Shown piece by piece: positions 1 through 8,869 of a DNA stretch of 64,000 nucleotides. Each line of letters opens with the position of its first letter. The first letter of the stretch is position 1. Made by a program: the position numbers and the translations under genes. Origin of the DNA: Nocardia aurantia (GTDB lineage: Bacteria > Actinomycetota > Actinomycetes > Mycobacteriales > Mycobacteriaceae); the NCBI RefSeq assembly GCF_009604425.1, contig NZ_WEGI01000003.1, forward strand, positions 558,001 through 622,000. The letters run 5' to 3'. Below the pieces are notes generated by a model. The model was not told the origin of the DNA. It ran no database searches and saw nothing but the letters and a program-made list of their open reading frames with translations.

Positions 1-343
1 GATAGTCCGCGAAATGCCCTGGGACATAATCGAAGACGACCAGATCCCAGCCACCCGTGCGAAGATGACAACGCACCCGCGGGCCGATCGGGTAGACGTA
101 ACGGCCGAGTTCGGCCTCGCGTTGCTGCGACCAGACATCGGGATCGTCGGCGCGCAGGCCCTTCACGAACAACTGCCGGCCGCCGACATCGATGAGCTCG
201 GCGAGATGGGCCGAGAAACCGCCGGCCACCGGCGTGGAACAGTAGATGGGGCCCGTCGCCGCCTCGACCGCGGCTCGCGCCTCGCTCGGAAGATCCTCCC
301 AACTACGACGGTGCGCCGAGGTTTGCGCCCGATCGACTGTCAC
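1..343 (-). CDS. APH-like phosphotransferase family protein (partial, 5' end only)
   Basis: Only the first ~114 codons are present; the gene runs off the left edge. The GTG at 343 is preceded in frame by a TAG stop, so the start cannot lie further upstream, although no clear ribosome-binding site precedes it. The protein reads VTVDRAQTSAHRRSWEDL, then a stretch containing PVAGGFSAHLAELI and QLFVKGLRAD, and later GGWDLVVFDYV. That resembles the N-lobe of aminoglycoside phosphotransferase/choline kinase-like enzymes (nucleotide-binding strand, then the linker). The catalytic lobe is outside the window, so substrate and activity cannot be judged. It diverges from the lipase gene on its right. 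Confidence 0.55.
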   Translation of the reverse strand, partial: MTVDRAQTSAHRRSWEDLPSEARAAVEAATGPIYCSTPVAGGFSAHLAELIDVGGRQLFVKGLRADDPDVWSQQREAELGRYVYPIGPRVRCHLRTGGWDLVVFDYVPGHFADY

Positions 344-393
344 CCTCGTGGTCTACCGCGAAACCACCCGGTGCACAAGGTTGAAACGCGGAG

Positions 394-567
394 TGAAAGG
401 TAACTTTCATCTTGTATGTGCAGGTGAACGTACAGGTGTGGTGCGCACCGGATTCACCGCCGGTGGCGGGCCGATTCGCGGTGGCGGGCAGCGGGTTCGG
501 CGCGCCCGTTGTGACATCTCCTGACCCTCGTGGAGTACTGGGACTTTCGGCCACCGGCGGATAGCCT
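394..567. promoter_or_regulatory. Divergent promoter region with small inverted repeat and a -10-like box
   Basis: Between the phosphotransferase fragment and the lipase lies TGAAAG-GTAA-CTTTCA (394-409), a perfect 6-bp inverted repeat that could be an operator. A TAGCCT hexamer at 562-567 fits the actinobacterial -10 pattern TANNNT and lies 8 nt before the lipase ATG at 576. Transcription would then begin at or next to the start codon. Sequence-only inference. Confidence 0.35.
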
Positions 568-575
568 GCTCGGAC

Positions 576-1787
576 ATGGGGAAAACCACACTCCGGCGGA
601 CGCTGATCGGGGTCGCCGCCGGGCTGCTGCTGGTCGCCGCGGGGTCGGAAACCGCTGCGGCGCAGCCGATCTATCCGAAGCCGGACCCGGACGCGTTCTA
701 CGCCGCGCCCGCGGACATCGCCGATCACCAGCCCGGTGACGTGCTGGAGACCCGGGCGCTGCCGCCGCTGGCGGTCTTCCCGGACACCGACATCACGCTG
801 ATCAAGTTCCGTTCCACCAATTCCGAGGGCAGGCCGATCGCGGCCACCACGACGGTACTGAGTCCGCGCAACCGTCCGGACAACGGCCCGCTGCTGTCGT
901 ACCAGACGATCATCAACGGGCTGGGCACCGAATGCGCGGTCTCGCACGTGCTCTACACCAGCGATCCGAAGCTGCAGGTGCGTGAGGCGCCGGCCTACAA
1001 CGTGCTGTTGCGGCGCGGCTGGACCATCGCCATGCCGGATCATCTGGGCCCGCAATTCGCTTACGGCGCAGCACGTCTCGGCGGCCAGATCACGCTGGAC
1101 GGGATCCGCGCGGCGCAGCGGCTGCCGCAGCTGCGGGTGTCGGCGAGCCCGGTTGCGATGGCCGGCTACTCCGGGGGCGGCATGGCGACCGCGTGGGCGG
1201 CGGCGCTCGCCCCCTCGTACGCGCCCGAGCTGCGGGTGGCAGGCGCCGCCGCGGGCGGTGTGCCGATGAACCTGGTGACGATGCTCGAGGGGCTCGGCTT
1301 CGGCGCGCATCCGGTGTTCGGGCTGGCGCTGGCCGCCGGGCTCGGGCTGGAACGGGAGTATCCCGACCGGTTCCCGTTGTCAGATCAGCTCAACGACCGC
1401 GGTCTGGCGGTCCGGCAGTCGATGGCCAACAGCTGCACCAACGATCTGCTCACCGCCGCGGCCGGCAAGGGCATGATCGACTTCGCGAAGACCACGTCGA
1501 TGACGCAGGATCCGGTGGCCCGCAAGGTTGTCGAGGACAACAGCCTGCAACTCTTCGACGGCGTGCCGAATATGCCCGTCTTCGAATGGCATTCACCGAT
1601 CGACGGCCTGGTCCCGGTGGACGCGATCATCGACACCGACCACCGCTGGTGCGGCGCGGGTGTCCGATTGCAGTCCGCGGCGATCCCGGTCCCCGACCAC
1701 CTGACCGCCGCCGTTCTGGGCCTCCCCGAGGTGATGACGTGGCTCGACGCCCGGATGCGCGGCGAATCGGCGCCCTCCAACTGCTGA
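576..1787 (+). CDS. Secretory lipase (LIP family, alpha/beta hydrolase)
   Basis: A 403-aa exported hydrolase. It has an N-terminal signal peptide (KTTLRR, hydrophobic core, cleavage near AAAQ at residue ~28) and then the LIP/secretory-lipase fold known from Candida lipases and many Nocardia and mycobacterial proteins. The nucleophile elbow AGYSGGG puts the catalytic serine at residue 199. A downstream FEWHSPIDGLVP segment probably carries the acid, and PDHLTA near the C-terminus a candidate histidine. Likely role: extracellular hydrolysis of acyl esters; substrate unknown. The start has no clear SD but sits 8 nt after a -10-like TAGCCT, so it may be leaderless. A second lipase of the same family lies at 2811-4301. 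Confidence 0.85.
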   Translation: MGKTTLRRTLIGVAAGLLLVAAGSETAAAQPIYPKPDPDAFYAAPADIADHQPGDVLETRALPPLAVFPDTDITLIKFRSTNSEGRPIAATTTVLSPRNRPDNGPLLSYQTIINGLGTECAVSHVLYTSDPKLQVREAPAYNVLLRRGWTIAMPDHLGPQFAYGAARLGGQITLDGIRAAQRLPQLRVSASPVAMAGYSGGGMATAWAAALAPSYAPELRVAGAAAGGVPMNLVTMLEGLGFGAHPVFGLALAAGLGLEREYPDRFPLSDQLNDRGLAVRQSMANSCTNDLLTAAAGKGMIDFAKTTSMTQDPVARKVVEDNSLQLFDGVPNMPVFEWHSPIDGLVPVDAIIDTDHRWCGAGVRLQSAAIPVPDHLTAAVLGLPEVMTWLDARMRGESAPSNC

Positions 1788-1867
1788 GCCGCCGGGTAGA
1801 GGTGTTGCCGACCCGCTTGGCCGAGCGGTGCTGACCCGCCGGGCCGGTCGGACTGCCGGCCACCGGG

Positions 1868-2518
1868 TCAGATCACCGCGACCGCCTGGTCGATCGGGGT
1901 GCTACCGGCGATGAGTTCCAGGGTCTTGCCGATTGTGCCTGGCGCGTCCAGTACGGCGGCGAGGACCGCGGCGACATCGGCTCGGGGGATCGCACCGCGC
2001 GCGCCCGGCGGCTCGGTGAGGGTGACCAGTCCGGTGCCGGGCTCGTCGGTGAGGCTGCCCGGCCGCAGGATCGTCCAGTCCAGCGGGCGGGCGCGCAGAT
2101 CCTCCTCGGCCTGGGTCTTGGCGTCGATGTAGGCCGCCCACGTCTCGTCGCCGCGGGTGACCGGCTGACCGGCGCCCGCCGACGAGATCTGCAGGAAGCG
2201 CGGCACTTTCGCGGCCTCGGCCGCCCGGGCCAGCAGCACCGAACCGTCGCGGTCGACGGTGTACTTGCGGGCGGCCCCGCTGCCGGGCCCGGCGCCGGCG
2301 GCGAACACCGCCGCGTCGGCGCCGTCGAGCAGCGCGGCGACCTCGTCGACGGTGGTGTCCTCCAGGCTCATTCGCACGGGCCGGGCGCCGGCGGCCTCGA
2401 GATCGCCGGTGTGCGCGGGATTGCGCACCAGACCGAACACCTCGTCGCCGCGTCCGGCGAGCAACCGGGTCAGCAGCAGCGCGACCTTACCGTGTCCACC
2501 CGCGATGACGATGCGCAT
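1868..2518 (-). CDS. NAD(P)-binding Rossmann-fold oxidoreductase (NmrA/SDR-like)
   Basis: A 216-aa atypical short-chain-dehydrogenase-type protein. It starts MRIVIAGGHGKVALLL, a Rossmann dinucleotide-binding glycine motif, and continues with FLQISSAGAG and WTILRPGSLTDEP, typical of NmrA/YwnB-like NAD(P)-binding proteins. The start at 2518 is preferred over longer readings because GAGGGAG lies 5 nt upstream. The frame stays open to 2623, but that extension is basic and lacks family similarity. Function is probably redox or redox-sensing; substrate unknown. Transcribed convergently with the lipase on its left. Confidence 0.75.
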   Translation of the reverse strand: MRIVIAGGHGKVALLLTRLLAGRGDEVFGLVRNPAHTGDLEAAGARPVRMSLEDTTVDEVAALLDGADAAVFAAGAGPGSGAARKYTVDRDGSVLLARAAEAAKVPRFLQISSAGAGQPVTRGDETWAAYIDAKTQAEEDLRARPLDWTILRPGSLTDEPGTGLVTLTEPPGARGAIPRADVAAVLAAVLDAPGTIGKTLELIAGSTPIDQAVAVI

Positions 2519-2810
2519 CCGGTCTCCCTCGCTCATGTACCGCTGATCGGGTCGGCGCCCAGCATACCGGCGGCGCGACGGGCGCCAGGGCACGAGACGG
2601 GCGCCGTGTCCGCATCGAGTCACTCGGCGGTCGCCGGTTGCGAACCGGCAACCAGCCGTGCACGAAACGAAAACGGTGCCCGAACAGGCAGTTCCGCGTC
2701 GCTACCCTCGAATTGTCCGGCGCGGTCGGGACGACGGCCCGAGACGGCCGCAGTAGCAACCGCATTGGGACGGCTCACAACGAAGTGATCTCGCCTGTTG
2801 GGGGTGGACC

Positions 2811-4301
2811 GTGCGGAATTGGTGGATTCCCGCTGCGGCGATTCTGATCCTGTCGGCACCGGCGACGGCCGTCGCCCAACCGCCGCTGCCCGCGCTACCG
2901 CCGTTGCCGGTGATACCCGGTCTACCGGCGATCCCGGGGCTGCCGCCCCCCGCGCCTTTGCCGGAACCGGTTGCCCCGCAAGCGGATCCGGCGGCGGCGC
3001 CCGCGCTGCCGGCGATGGGCCGGCTCGCGCTGCCCGATCTGCCCGAGGTGCAGCAGTGGATCGATCGGGTGATCCCGCCGCCGCCGATCGTGCCACAGTC
3101 GGCGGCGGTGGCGTCGCTGCCCGGCTTGACGCCGGATCTGGCGCGGTTGCAGCAGGCGGTCCTCCCGGCGGCGGTCGGCGATCCGTTCTTCGACGCCTGG
3201 CCGGACGGGCTGGACGCCGCGGCGCCCGGCGAGGTGCTGGAGGTCCGGGACGTCACCGCGACCGCGGCGCCGGTGCTCACCTCGCCGGTGCGGCAGGTAT
3301 TGCAGCTGAAGTTCCGCACCACCGACGCGCACGACGCGCCGTCGTTCGCCACCGCCTCGCTGGTGCTGCCGTCGACGCCGTGGACCGGCGCCGGCTCCCG
3401 GCCGGTGGTGGTGAACAATCTGCCGATCGACGCGCTGGGCCGCGCGTGCACGGCGAGTTATTCACTCGCGCACGGTATTTCGCCGGTCTACACGAACGTC
3501 ACCGACTTCCTGCCGCCGACCACGCAGCTGGCGGTGTGGCGCGGTTACGCGGTGCTGATCCCCGATCACGAGGGCCCGCGGATGGCCTACGCGGAGCCGT
3601 ACGTGGCGGGCCACGCGGTGCTGGATTCGATTCGCGCGGTACGGGAATTGCCCTCCGGTGAGTTCGCCGGCAGCCGGTTCGGCATGACCGGATACTCCGG
3701 CGGCGCGATCGCCACCCGCGGCGCGGTGGCCCTGATCGGTTCGTACGCACCGGAATTGGCCGATGTGGTGGCCGGCGCGGCACTCGGCGGCGTGCCCGCG
3801 GACTACGAACTGCTGGGGCGCAGCATGAACGCCAACCTCGCCGCCGGCTTCTTCCTGGCCGCCACCTTCGGGGTCGGCCGCGAGCGGCCGGAGATCCTGG
3901 GCGAGATGAACAATCTCGGCCGATGGGCGGCGGTGTCGCCGCTGAAGGACACCTGCGGCAGCATCTTCGCCGTGCCCGGCCTGCTCCAGTTGCCGATCGA
4001 TCTGGCCGCCGACATCCCCGACCCGCTGCACGGCGCGGTCGCGGCGGAGGTCTATCGGATCACCGCCATGGCCGACCTGAAATCCGCGGTGCCGCTGTAC
4101 ATCTACAACGGCGAGCAGGAGTTCTGGATCCCGGCGGCGGGGGCCCGCAACCTGTTCCGGCAGCAGTGCGCGCTCGGCGCGACGGCGGAATACCGGAGTG
4201 TGTTCGGCGAACACGTGATCGCGGGCGTGGTCGGATACCCGGAGGCGATCGCCTGGCTGGACCAGCGATTGCAGGGGGTGCCGGCGCCGGACGAGTGCTG
4301 A
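2811..4301 (+). CDS. Secretory lipase with proline-rich N-terminal linker (LIP family)
   Basis: A 496-aa exported hydrolase. It has a signal peptide ending near AVAQ (residue ~23), a proline-rich linker (residues ~24-65, repeats of LPxLPPLP), a ~75-residue segment of unclear fold, then the LIP lipase domain. The elbow TGYSGG gives the catalytic serine at residue 296. The GTG start at 2811 follows a GGGGGTGG stretch. It is related to the 576-1787 protein but longer by the N-terminal linker, which may span the thick mycolate envelope or contact the cell wall. Substrate unknown. Confidence 0.82.
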   Translation: MRNWWIPAAAILILSAPATAVAQPPLPALPPLPVIPGLPAIPGLPPPAPLPEPVAPQADPAAAPALPAMGRLALPDLPEVQQWIDRVIPPPPIVPQSAAVASLPGLTPDLARLQQAVLPAAVGDPFFDAWPDGLDAAAPGEVLEVRDVTATAAPVLTSPVRQVLQLKFRTTDAHDAPSFATASLVLPSTPWTGAGSRPVVVNNLPIDALGRACTASYSLAHGISPVYTNVTDFLPPTTQLAVWRGYAVLIPDHEGPRMAYAEPYVAGHAVLDSIRAVRELPSGEFAGSRFGMTGYSGGAIATRGAVALIGSYAPELADVVAGAALGGVPADYELLGRSMNANLAAGFFLAATFGVGRERPEILGEMNNLGRWAAVSPLKDTCGSIFAVPGLLQLPIDLAADIPDPLHGAVAAEVYRITAMADLKSAVPLYIYNGEQEFWIPAAGARNLFRQQCALGATAEYRSVFGEHVIAGVVGYPEAIAWLDQRLQGVPAPDEC

Positions 4302-4324
4302 TCGCCCGGCGCCCGCGGGCGATC
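4300..4324. terminator. Bidirectional hairpin terminator between convergent genes
   Basis: GATCGCCCG (4300-4308) and CGGGCGATC (4316-4324) form a perfect 9-bp stem with a 7-nt loop. The hairpin overlaps the stop codons of both the lipase and the carboxylase gene. There is no U-tract, as is common in high-GC actinobacteria. Confidence 0.6.
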
Positions 4325-5873
4325 AGAGCGGGACGATGCTGTGCTTGCGCGGGTTCGGCTTGCGGACCGCCTGCTTGTCGCGCAGCACCTGCAGCGCCTT
4401 GCGCAGCTCCAGCCGGGTCTGCGACGGCTCGATCACCGCGTCGATGTAGCCGCGCTCGGCCGCGATCCACGGGGTGGCGACGGTGGCGTTGTAGAAGTCG
4501 ATCATCTGGCCGCGCACGGTCTCGCGCTGCTCCGGCGGCACCGCGGCCAGCTGCCGTCGGCCGACGATGCTGACCATGCCCTCGGCGCCCATGACCGCGA
4601 TCCGGGCGGTCGGCCAGGCCAGGCTGATGTCGGCGCCGAGCTGCTTGCAGCCCATGACCGCGTAGCCGCCGCCGTACGCCTTGCGGACGACCACCGTGAC
4701 GATCGGCACCGTCGCGTCGATCAGGGACCGGAAGAACCGGCCGCCCTTCTTGATGACGCCGTTGCGCTCCTCCTCGACGCCGGGCAGCACGCCCGGGGTG
4801 TCGACCACGAAGACCAGCGGGATGTGATACGCGTCGCAGATGTTGATGAAGTGGGCGGCCTTGTCGCCGGACTGCGCGTCGAGTGCGCCGCCGAGCACCA
4901 TCGGCTGATTGGCGACGACGCCGACGGGCCGGCCGTCGACGCGCGCGAAGCCGGTGATGAGGTTCTGTGAGTTGCCGGCGCCGACCTCGTGGAAATCGCC
5001 GTCGTCGAAGATCCGCAGCAGGATCTCGTGCATGTCGTAGCCGGACTTGTCGGCGTCCGGGATGATCGAGTCCAGCTCGAGGTCGTGCGCGGTGGTCTCG
5101 GGCTCGAGGCCGGGGTTGATCAGCGGCGGCTGCTCGACGCAGCTGGACGGCAGGTAGCTCAGGTACTTGCGCACCCAGTCGAACGCCTCCTGCTCGGTGT
5201 GGGTGACCGCGTGCAGCAGTCCGTCGCGGGCCTGCACGGCCGCGCCGCCCAATTCCTCGGCGCTGATGTCCTCGCCGGTGACCGCCTTGATGACGTCCGG
5301 GCCGGTCACGAACATGTACGAATTGTCCGTCGCGACCAGAATGTCCATATTCACCGGGCCGTACACCGAACCCGCCGCGCATTTGCCGAGCATGACCGCG
5401 ACCATCGGCACATAACCGGACAGTTCGCCCTGCCAGCGGCACATCAGCGCGTACCAGGCCAGCGAGGTGACCGCGTCCTGGATGCGGGCGCCGCCGGAGT
5501 CGTTGATGCAGACCACCGGGCAGGCGTTCTCGTAGGCGAATTCCATGGCCGCGGAGACCTTGCGGCCGAACATCTCGCCGACCGAACCGCCGTAGACGGT
5601 CTGGTCGTGCGCGATCACCACGACCGGCCGGCCGTCGATGTAGCCGCGGCCGGTGACCACGCCGTCGCCGTAGTAGGCGTTCTCGGAGCCCGGCTGGCGC
5701 ATCAGCGCGCCGGTCTCGACGAAGGTGCCCTTGTCCAGCAGCATCCGGACCCGTTCGCGAGCACTGGGGATGCCCTTGCTCCGTCGCTTGTCGATCCCGG
5801 CCTGCCCCGCCGGTTCCTCTGCGACCTCGAGGAGCTTGCGCAGTTCCTGCAGCTTCTCGGCCGTGCCCGTCAT
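4323..5873 (-). CDS. Acyl-CoA carboxylase carboxyltransferase (beta) subunit, AccD-type
   Basis: A 516-aa carboxyltransferase of the propionyl/acetyl-CoA carboxylase beta family. It moves CO2 from carboxybiotin to an acyl-CoA. The N-terminal carboxyltransferase half carries [11 protein letters not shown]. The C-terminal half carries [10 protein letters not shown] and [10 protein letters not shown], the two oxyanion-hole regions. Length matches the family (500-550). Start MTGTAEKLQ at 5873 was chosen because family similarity begins there; the frame stays open further upstream to 6107. No alpha (biotin carboxylase/BCCP) gene is nearby, so it must pair with a subunit encoded elsewhere. Which AccD paralogue it is, and so its acyl-CoA, cannot be told from motifs alone. 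Confidence 0.88.
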   Translation of the reverse strand: MTGTAEKLQELRKLLEVAEEPAGQAGIDKRRSKGIPSARERVRMLLDKGTFVETGALMRQPGSENAYYGDGVVTGRGYIDGRPVVVIAHDQTVYGGSVGEMFGRKVSAAMEFAYENACPVVCINDSGGARIQDAVTSLAWYALMCRWQGELSGYVPMVAVMLGKCAAGSVYGPVNMDILVATDNSYMFVTGPDVIKAVTGEDISAEELGGAAVQARDGLLHAVTHTEQEAFDWVRKYLSYLPSSCVEQPPLINPGLEPETTAHDLELDSIIPDADKSGYDMHEILLRIFDDGDFHEVGAGNSQNLITGFARVDGRPVGVVANQPMVLGGALDAQSGDKAAHFINICDAYHIPLVFVVDTPGVLPGVEEERNGVIKKGGRFFRSLIDATVPIVTVVVRKAYGGGYAVMGCKQLGADISLAWPTARIAVMGAEGMVSIVGRRQLAAVPPEQRETVRGQMIDFYNATVATPWIAAERGYIDAVIEPSQTRLELRKALQVLRDKQAVRKPNPRKHSIVPL

Positions 5874-6318
5874 GCCTTCTGATGCCTTTCCGTACCGCCG
5901 CGGCCAACCGTCCGGTCGCGGGTGCCAGGGTCGGCACCACCTCCGTACGTTACCGGTTCGTGGCCTGTGCAACCAGTCATCGTCGGGGACCCCCGGGTCC
6001 GTTACCGGAATTCCCGCGGAATTCGCGCCGAAACGAGCCCGGTTTTCGCTCGCAGCGATTTTGTGGGCCGCCCCGAATCGGCGCGTATCCGGATTGAGAA
6101 TTCTCATCGTTATGTCCGGATGCGGTGACTTGCCCTTTCCGTATCCGTAGCGTGATAACCGAGCGTGGCGCCGGTGGATGCGCGGTCGGCGCCACGCTCA
6201 TCGACAACGTCGCACGCGCCGGAACAGCGGCGGCCCCGCCCGTCGTGGTGCGAGACCGAATCACTTCTTCCGGCGTATTCCCGCACCGCGCTGGGACAAG
6301 AGTCTGGGGTGATCGGCG
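5874..6318. other. 445-nt intergenic region with a palindrome and a long hairpin
   Basis: No convincing gene is seen between the divergent accD-type and pucR-type genes. It contains a perfect 12-bp palindrome TGAGAATTCTCA (6095-6106), an operator candidate, in a locally AT-richer patch. It also has a perfect 12-bp inverted repeat, GAGCGTGGCGCC (6161-6172) with GGCGCCACGCTC (6188-6199), around a 15-nt loop. Either could bind a regulator; the second could also fold in RNA. Confidence 0.4.
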
Positions 6319-7557
6319 ATGACAAGATCCGCACCTGTGCTGGGCCGCGCGCGGCCGCTGCGAGCGGCCGGACCCGGCGTCCACCCACCCGCCGGGCGCC
6401 ACATTCCCCGGCCCCCCGAAGCCGCCCTCGCCGACCGGTTCCGGCCGGGCGACGGGTCCGATGAGGCCGATCTACCCGCCGCGCTGCGGAACTGCCTCGC
6501 GCTGGCCGCGGGCGCGGGCGAGGAGCCCGATCCCGCCGTCACGGTGGATCTGGTCGGCCGGGCCGCGCGGTGGGCGCGCGAGGGCGTCGACCTGGACGCC
6601 GTGCTGCGCGGCCTGCACGAGACGGTCCGCGGGGAACTCGCCGCGATCGCCGCCGAGCGCCGGCGCCCGGACGAGTTGCCGGGCCTGTTCGAGGCGGCGC
6701 TGCGGCTGCTGGAGACCGTCACCGTCGCGGTCACCGCGGCCTATCTGGACGAGCACCGGCAGGCCGCCCGGCATCATCAGACCGCCGCGCAGACCCTGGT
6801 CACGGCCCTGCTCAGCGGGCACGGCCGCACGGCCCTGGCCCAGCGCACCGGCATCGGCGTCGCGCCCGCGTATCAGGTGGTGGCGTTGGCGATCCCGCCG
6901 CATCCGGGCGAGCGCGACGGGCACGGCAACCCGGAATCGGCCGCGCGCCGCAAGCTGCGCCGGCTGCAGAGCGCCCTGGCTCCGACGCTGGGTTCGCGGG
7001 CGCTGTCGCTGCTGTCGATCGACGGCGGCATCGTGCTGGTCCCGCTGGATCCGCGCGACGGCGCCGCCACCGCCCGGCTGGGCGCGCAGACCATGACCGC
7101 GGACACCGTCGAGGTGCTGTCGGAGGCCGCGTCGGTGCCGCTCACCGCGGCCGTCGTGGACGGCGATACCGAGCGGATCCCCGAACTCGCGGGCCAGGCG
7201 CGGGAATTGCTGGACCTGGTACGCTCCCTGGGCCGTCCGCCGGGGCTGTACCGGCTGGCCGACGTGGCGGTGGAGTATCAGCTCACCAGGCCCGGACCCG
7301 CCCGCGAACATCTCGCGGCGCTGCTCGGGCCGCTGGCACCCCACCCCGACCTGCTGGAAACCCTGAGGATCTATCTGGATTCAGGTTTGGACCGCAAGGC
7401 CGCCGCCCGCCGGCTGGAGATCCACCCGAACAGTGTGTCGCATCGGATGCGGCGTGTCGAACGACTCGCCGGAGTGGATCTGAGCCATCCCGCCGGGATC
7501 TCACGCGCCAGTTTGGCGCTGCTCGCCCTCGATCTCATATCCGACTCTCACACCTAA
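6319..7557 (+). CDS. PucR/CdaR-family transcriptional regulator
   Basis: A 412-aa regulator. The C-terminal ~60 residues (from about 345) are the PucR helix-turn-helix: LLETLRIYLDSGLDRKAAAR, then a HPNSVSHRMRRVERL recognition region. The middle part resembles the GGDEF-like/effector region of CdaR proteins, and the N-terminal ~45 residues are basic and proline-rich. Its stop lies 9 nt before the desaturase start, and the desaturase SD overlaps its stop. The two genes therefore look co-transcribed, and the regulator probably controls membrane-lipid desaturation. Effector unknown. The start at 6319 has no clear SD. Confidence 0.8.
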   Translation: MTRSAPVLGRARPLRAAGPGVHPPAGRHIPRPPEAALADRFRPGDGSDEADLPAALRNCLALAAGAGEEPDPAVTVDLVGRAARWAREGVDLDAVLRGLHETVRGELAAIAAERRRPDELPGLFEAALRLLETVTVAVTAAYLDEHRQAARHHQTAAQTLVTALLSGHGRTALAQRTGIGVAPAYQVVALAIPPHPGERDGHGNPESAARRKLRRLQSALAPTLGSRALSLLSIDGGIVLVPLDPRDGAATARLGAQTMTADTVEVLSEAASVPLTAAVVDGDTERIPELAGQARELLDLVRSLGRPPGLYRLADVAVEYQLTRPGPAREHLAALLGPLAPHPDLLETLRIYLDSGLDRKAAARRLEIHPNSVSHRMRRVERLAGVDLSHPAGISRASLALLALDLISDSHT

Positions 7558-7566
7558 GGAGATTGC

Positions 7567-8526
7567 GTGACCTCAGGCATGACCGACGAGGACCTGCTCC
7601 TCGAGCTGGAACCGGTCGCCGCCCGCCTCCTCGACGAACACCTCGGGAAGGCGAAACCGTGGAATCCGCACGACTATGTGCCGTGGGACGACGGCCGCAA
7701 CTTCGCCGCGCTGGGCGGCACGGACTGGGAACCGGGCCAGTCGCGGCTGTCGGAGGTGGCCCGGATCGCGATGGTCACCAACCTGCTCACCGAGGACAAT
7801 CTGCCCTCGTACCACCGGGAACTCGCCGAGACCTTCGGATTCGACGGCGCTTTCGGCACCTGGGTGGGCCGGTGGACCGCCGAGGAGAACCGGCACTCCA
7901 TCGTCATGCGCGATTATCTGGTGGTCACCCGCGCGGTGGATCCGGTGGCGCTGGAACAGGCCCGGATGGCCCACATGACCACCGGGATCGCCAGCCCGGA
8001 GGGGCCGCAGCTGCTGAAAGGCGTTGCGTACGTGACCTTTCAGGAGCTGGCCACTCGGATCAGCCACCGCAACACCGGGGGCGCGTGCGATGAGCCGATC
8101 GCCGAGCGCATGCTGCAGCGGATCGCCGCGGACGAGAACCTGCACATGATCTTCTATCGCGGCATGTCCGCGGCGATCCTGGACCTGTGCCCGGACGACA
8201 TGATGCGGGCGATCACCGACGTCGTGACACGATTCCAGATGCCGGGCCTCACCCAGCCCAACTTCCGGCGCAACGCGGTGATCCTGGCCAAACACGGCAT
8301 CTACGACCTGCGGCAGCATCTCGACGTGGTGATCCGTCCGGTGCTGCGCAGCTGGAACGTCTTCGAGCGCACGGACCTGACCGGCCCCGGCGAACAGGCC
8401 CGCGATCGGCTGGCGGCCTACCTCGACGATCTGGAGGGCAAGGCCCGGCGTTTCGAGGAACAGCGGGAACGGGTCCTCAACCGCCGCGATCGTGCCGAGC
8501 GGCGGAAGGTCGCCGTGCCCGCCTGA
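7567..8526 (+). CDS. Acyl-ACP desaturase (ferritin-like di-iron, DesA type)
   Basis: A 319-aa soluble stearoyl-ACP-desaturase-family enzyme that introduces a double bond into acyl-ACP chains with a carboxylate-bridged di-iron centre. Two diagnostic metal motifs are visible: ENRH in TAEENRHSIV and DENLH in AADENLHMIF. Between them lie helices rich in His/Glu contacts. The GTG start at 7567 is backed by AAGGAGAT five nt upstream. It is downstream of, and probably co-transcribed with, the PucR-family gene. In mycobacteria, desaturases of this family supply unsaturated acyl chains for membrane and mycolic lipids. A strong hairpin terminator follows. Confidence 0.88.
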   Translation: MTSGMTDEDLLLELEPVAARLLDEHLGKAKPWNPHDYVPWDDGRNFAALGGTDWEPGQSRLSEVARIAMVTNLLTEDNLPSYHRELAETFGFDGAFGTWVGRWTAEENRHSIVMRDYLVVTRAVDPVALEQARMAHMTTGIASPEGPQLLKGVAYVTFQELATRISHRNTGGACDEPIAERMLQRIAADENLHMIFYRGMSAAILDLCPDDMMRAITDVVTRFQMPGLTQPNFRRNAVILAKHGIYDLRQHLDVVIRPVLRSWNVFERTDLTGPGEQARDRLAAYLDDLEGKARRFEEQRERVLNRRDRAERRKVAVPA

Positions 8527-8600
8527 TCCGGCGCGCCGGCGCCCGGAGAGAATTGTCCCGTGATCGCGGACTGTTTCTTCGTGATAATTCTGTGATTCGG

Positions 8601-8631
8601 CACCGCGGTTCGCAATGTGCGAACCGCGGTG
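8601..8631 (+). terminator. Hairpin terminator after the desaturase gene
   Basis: CACCGCGGTTCGCA (8601-8614) and TGCGAACCGCGGTG (8618-8631) form a perfect 14-bp stem around ATG, followed by TTCTCGT. It lies in the 343-nt gap between desaturase and lipase. The rest of the gap (8527-8600, 8632-8869) shows no gene. Confidence 0.7.
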
Positions 8632-8869
8632 TTCTCGTATGCGATCCCGTTTGTGCTCGCGAATCGTTTCACGCGACGCCGGAATGTAGGGCTTGTAGCT
8701 TCTCACCACCGGGATTCGGCGGGGCTCGTGAGGTTTCGAAGGCTCGATCGAGACCCGTCGTGACCGGTTCGCGGCCGTTCTAGCGTGAGCGCGATTCCAG
8801 GGTGCCGGAACGCCGGAGGGACCCGCGCCCCGGAACGAGAACATCGTGGTTCGCAGAAGGGCTCGAAGA

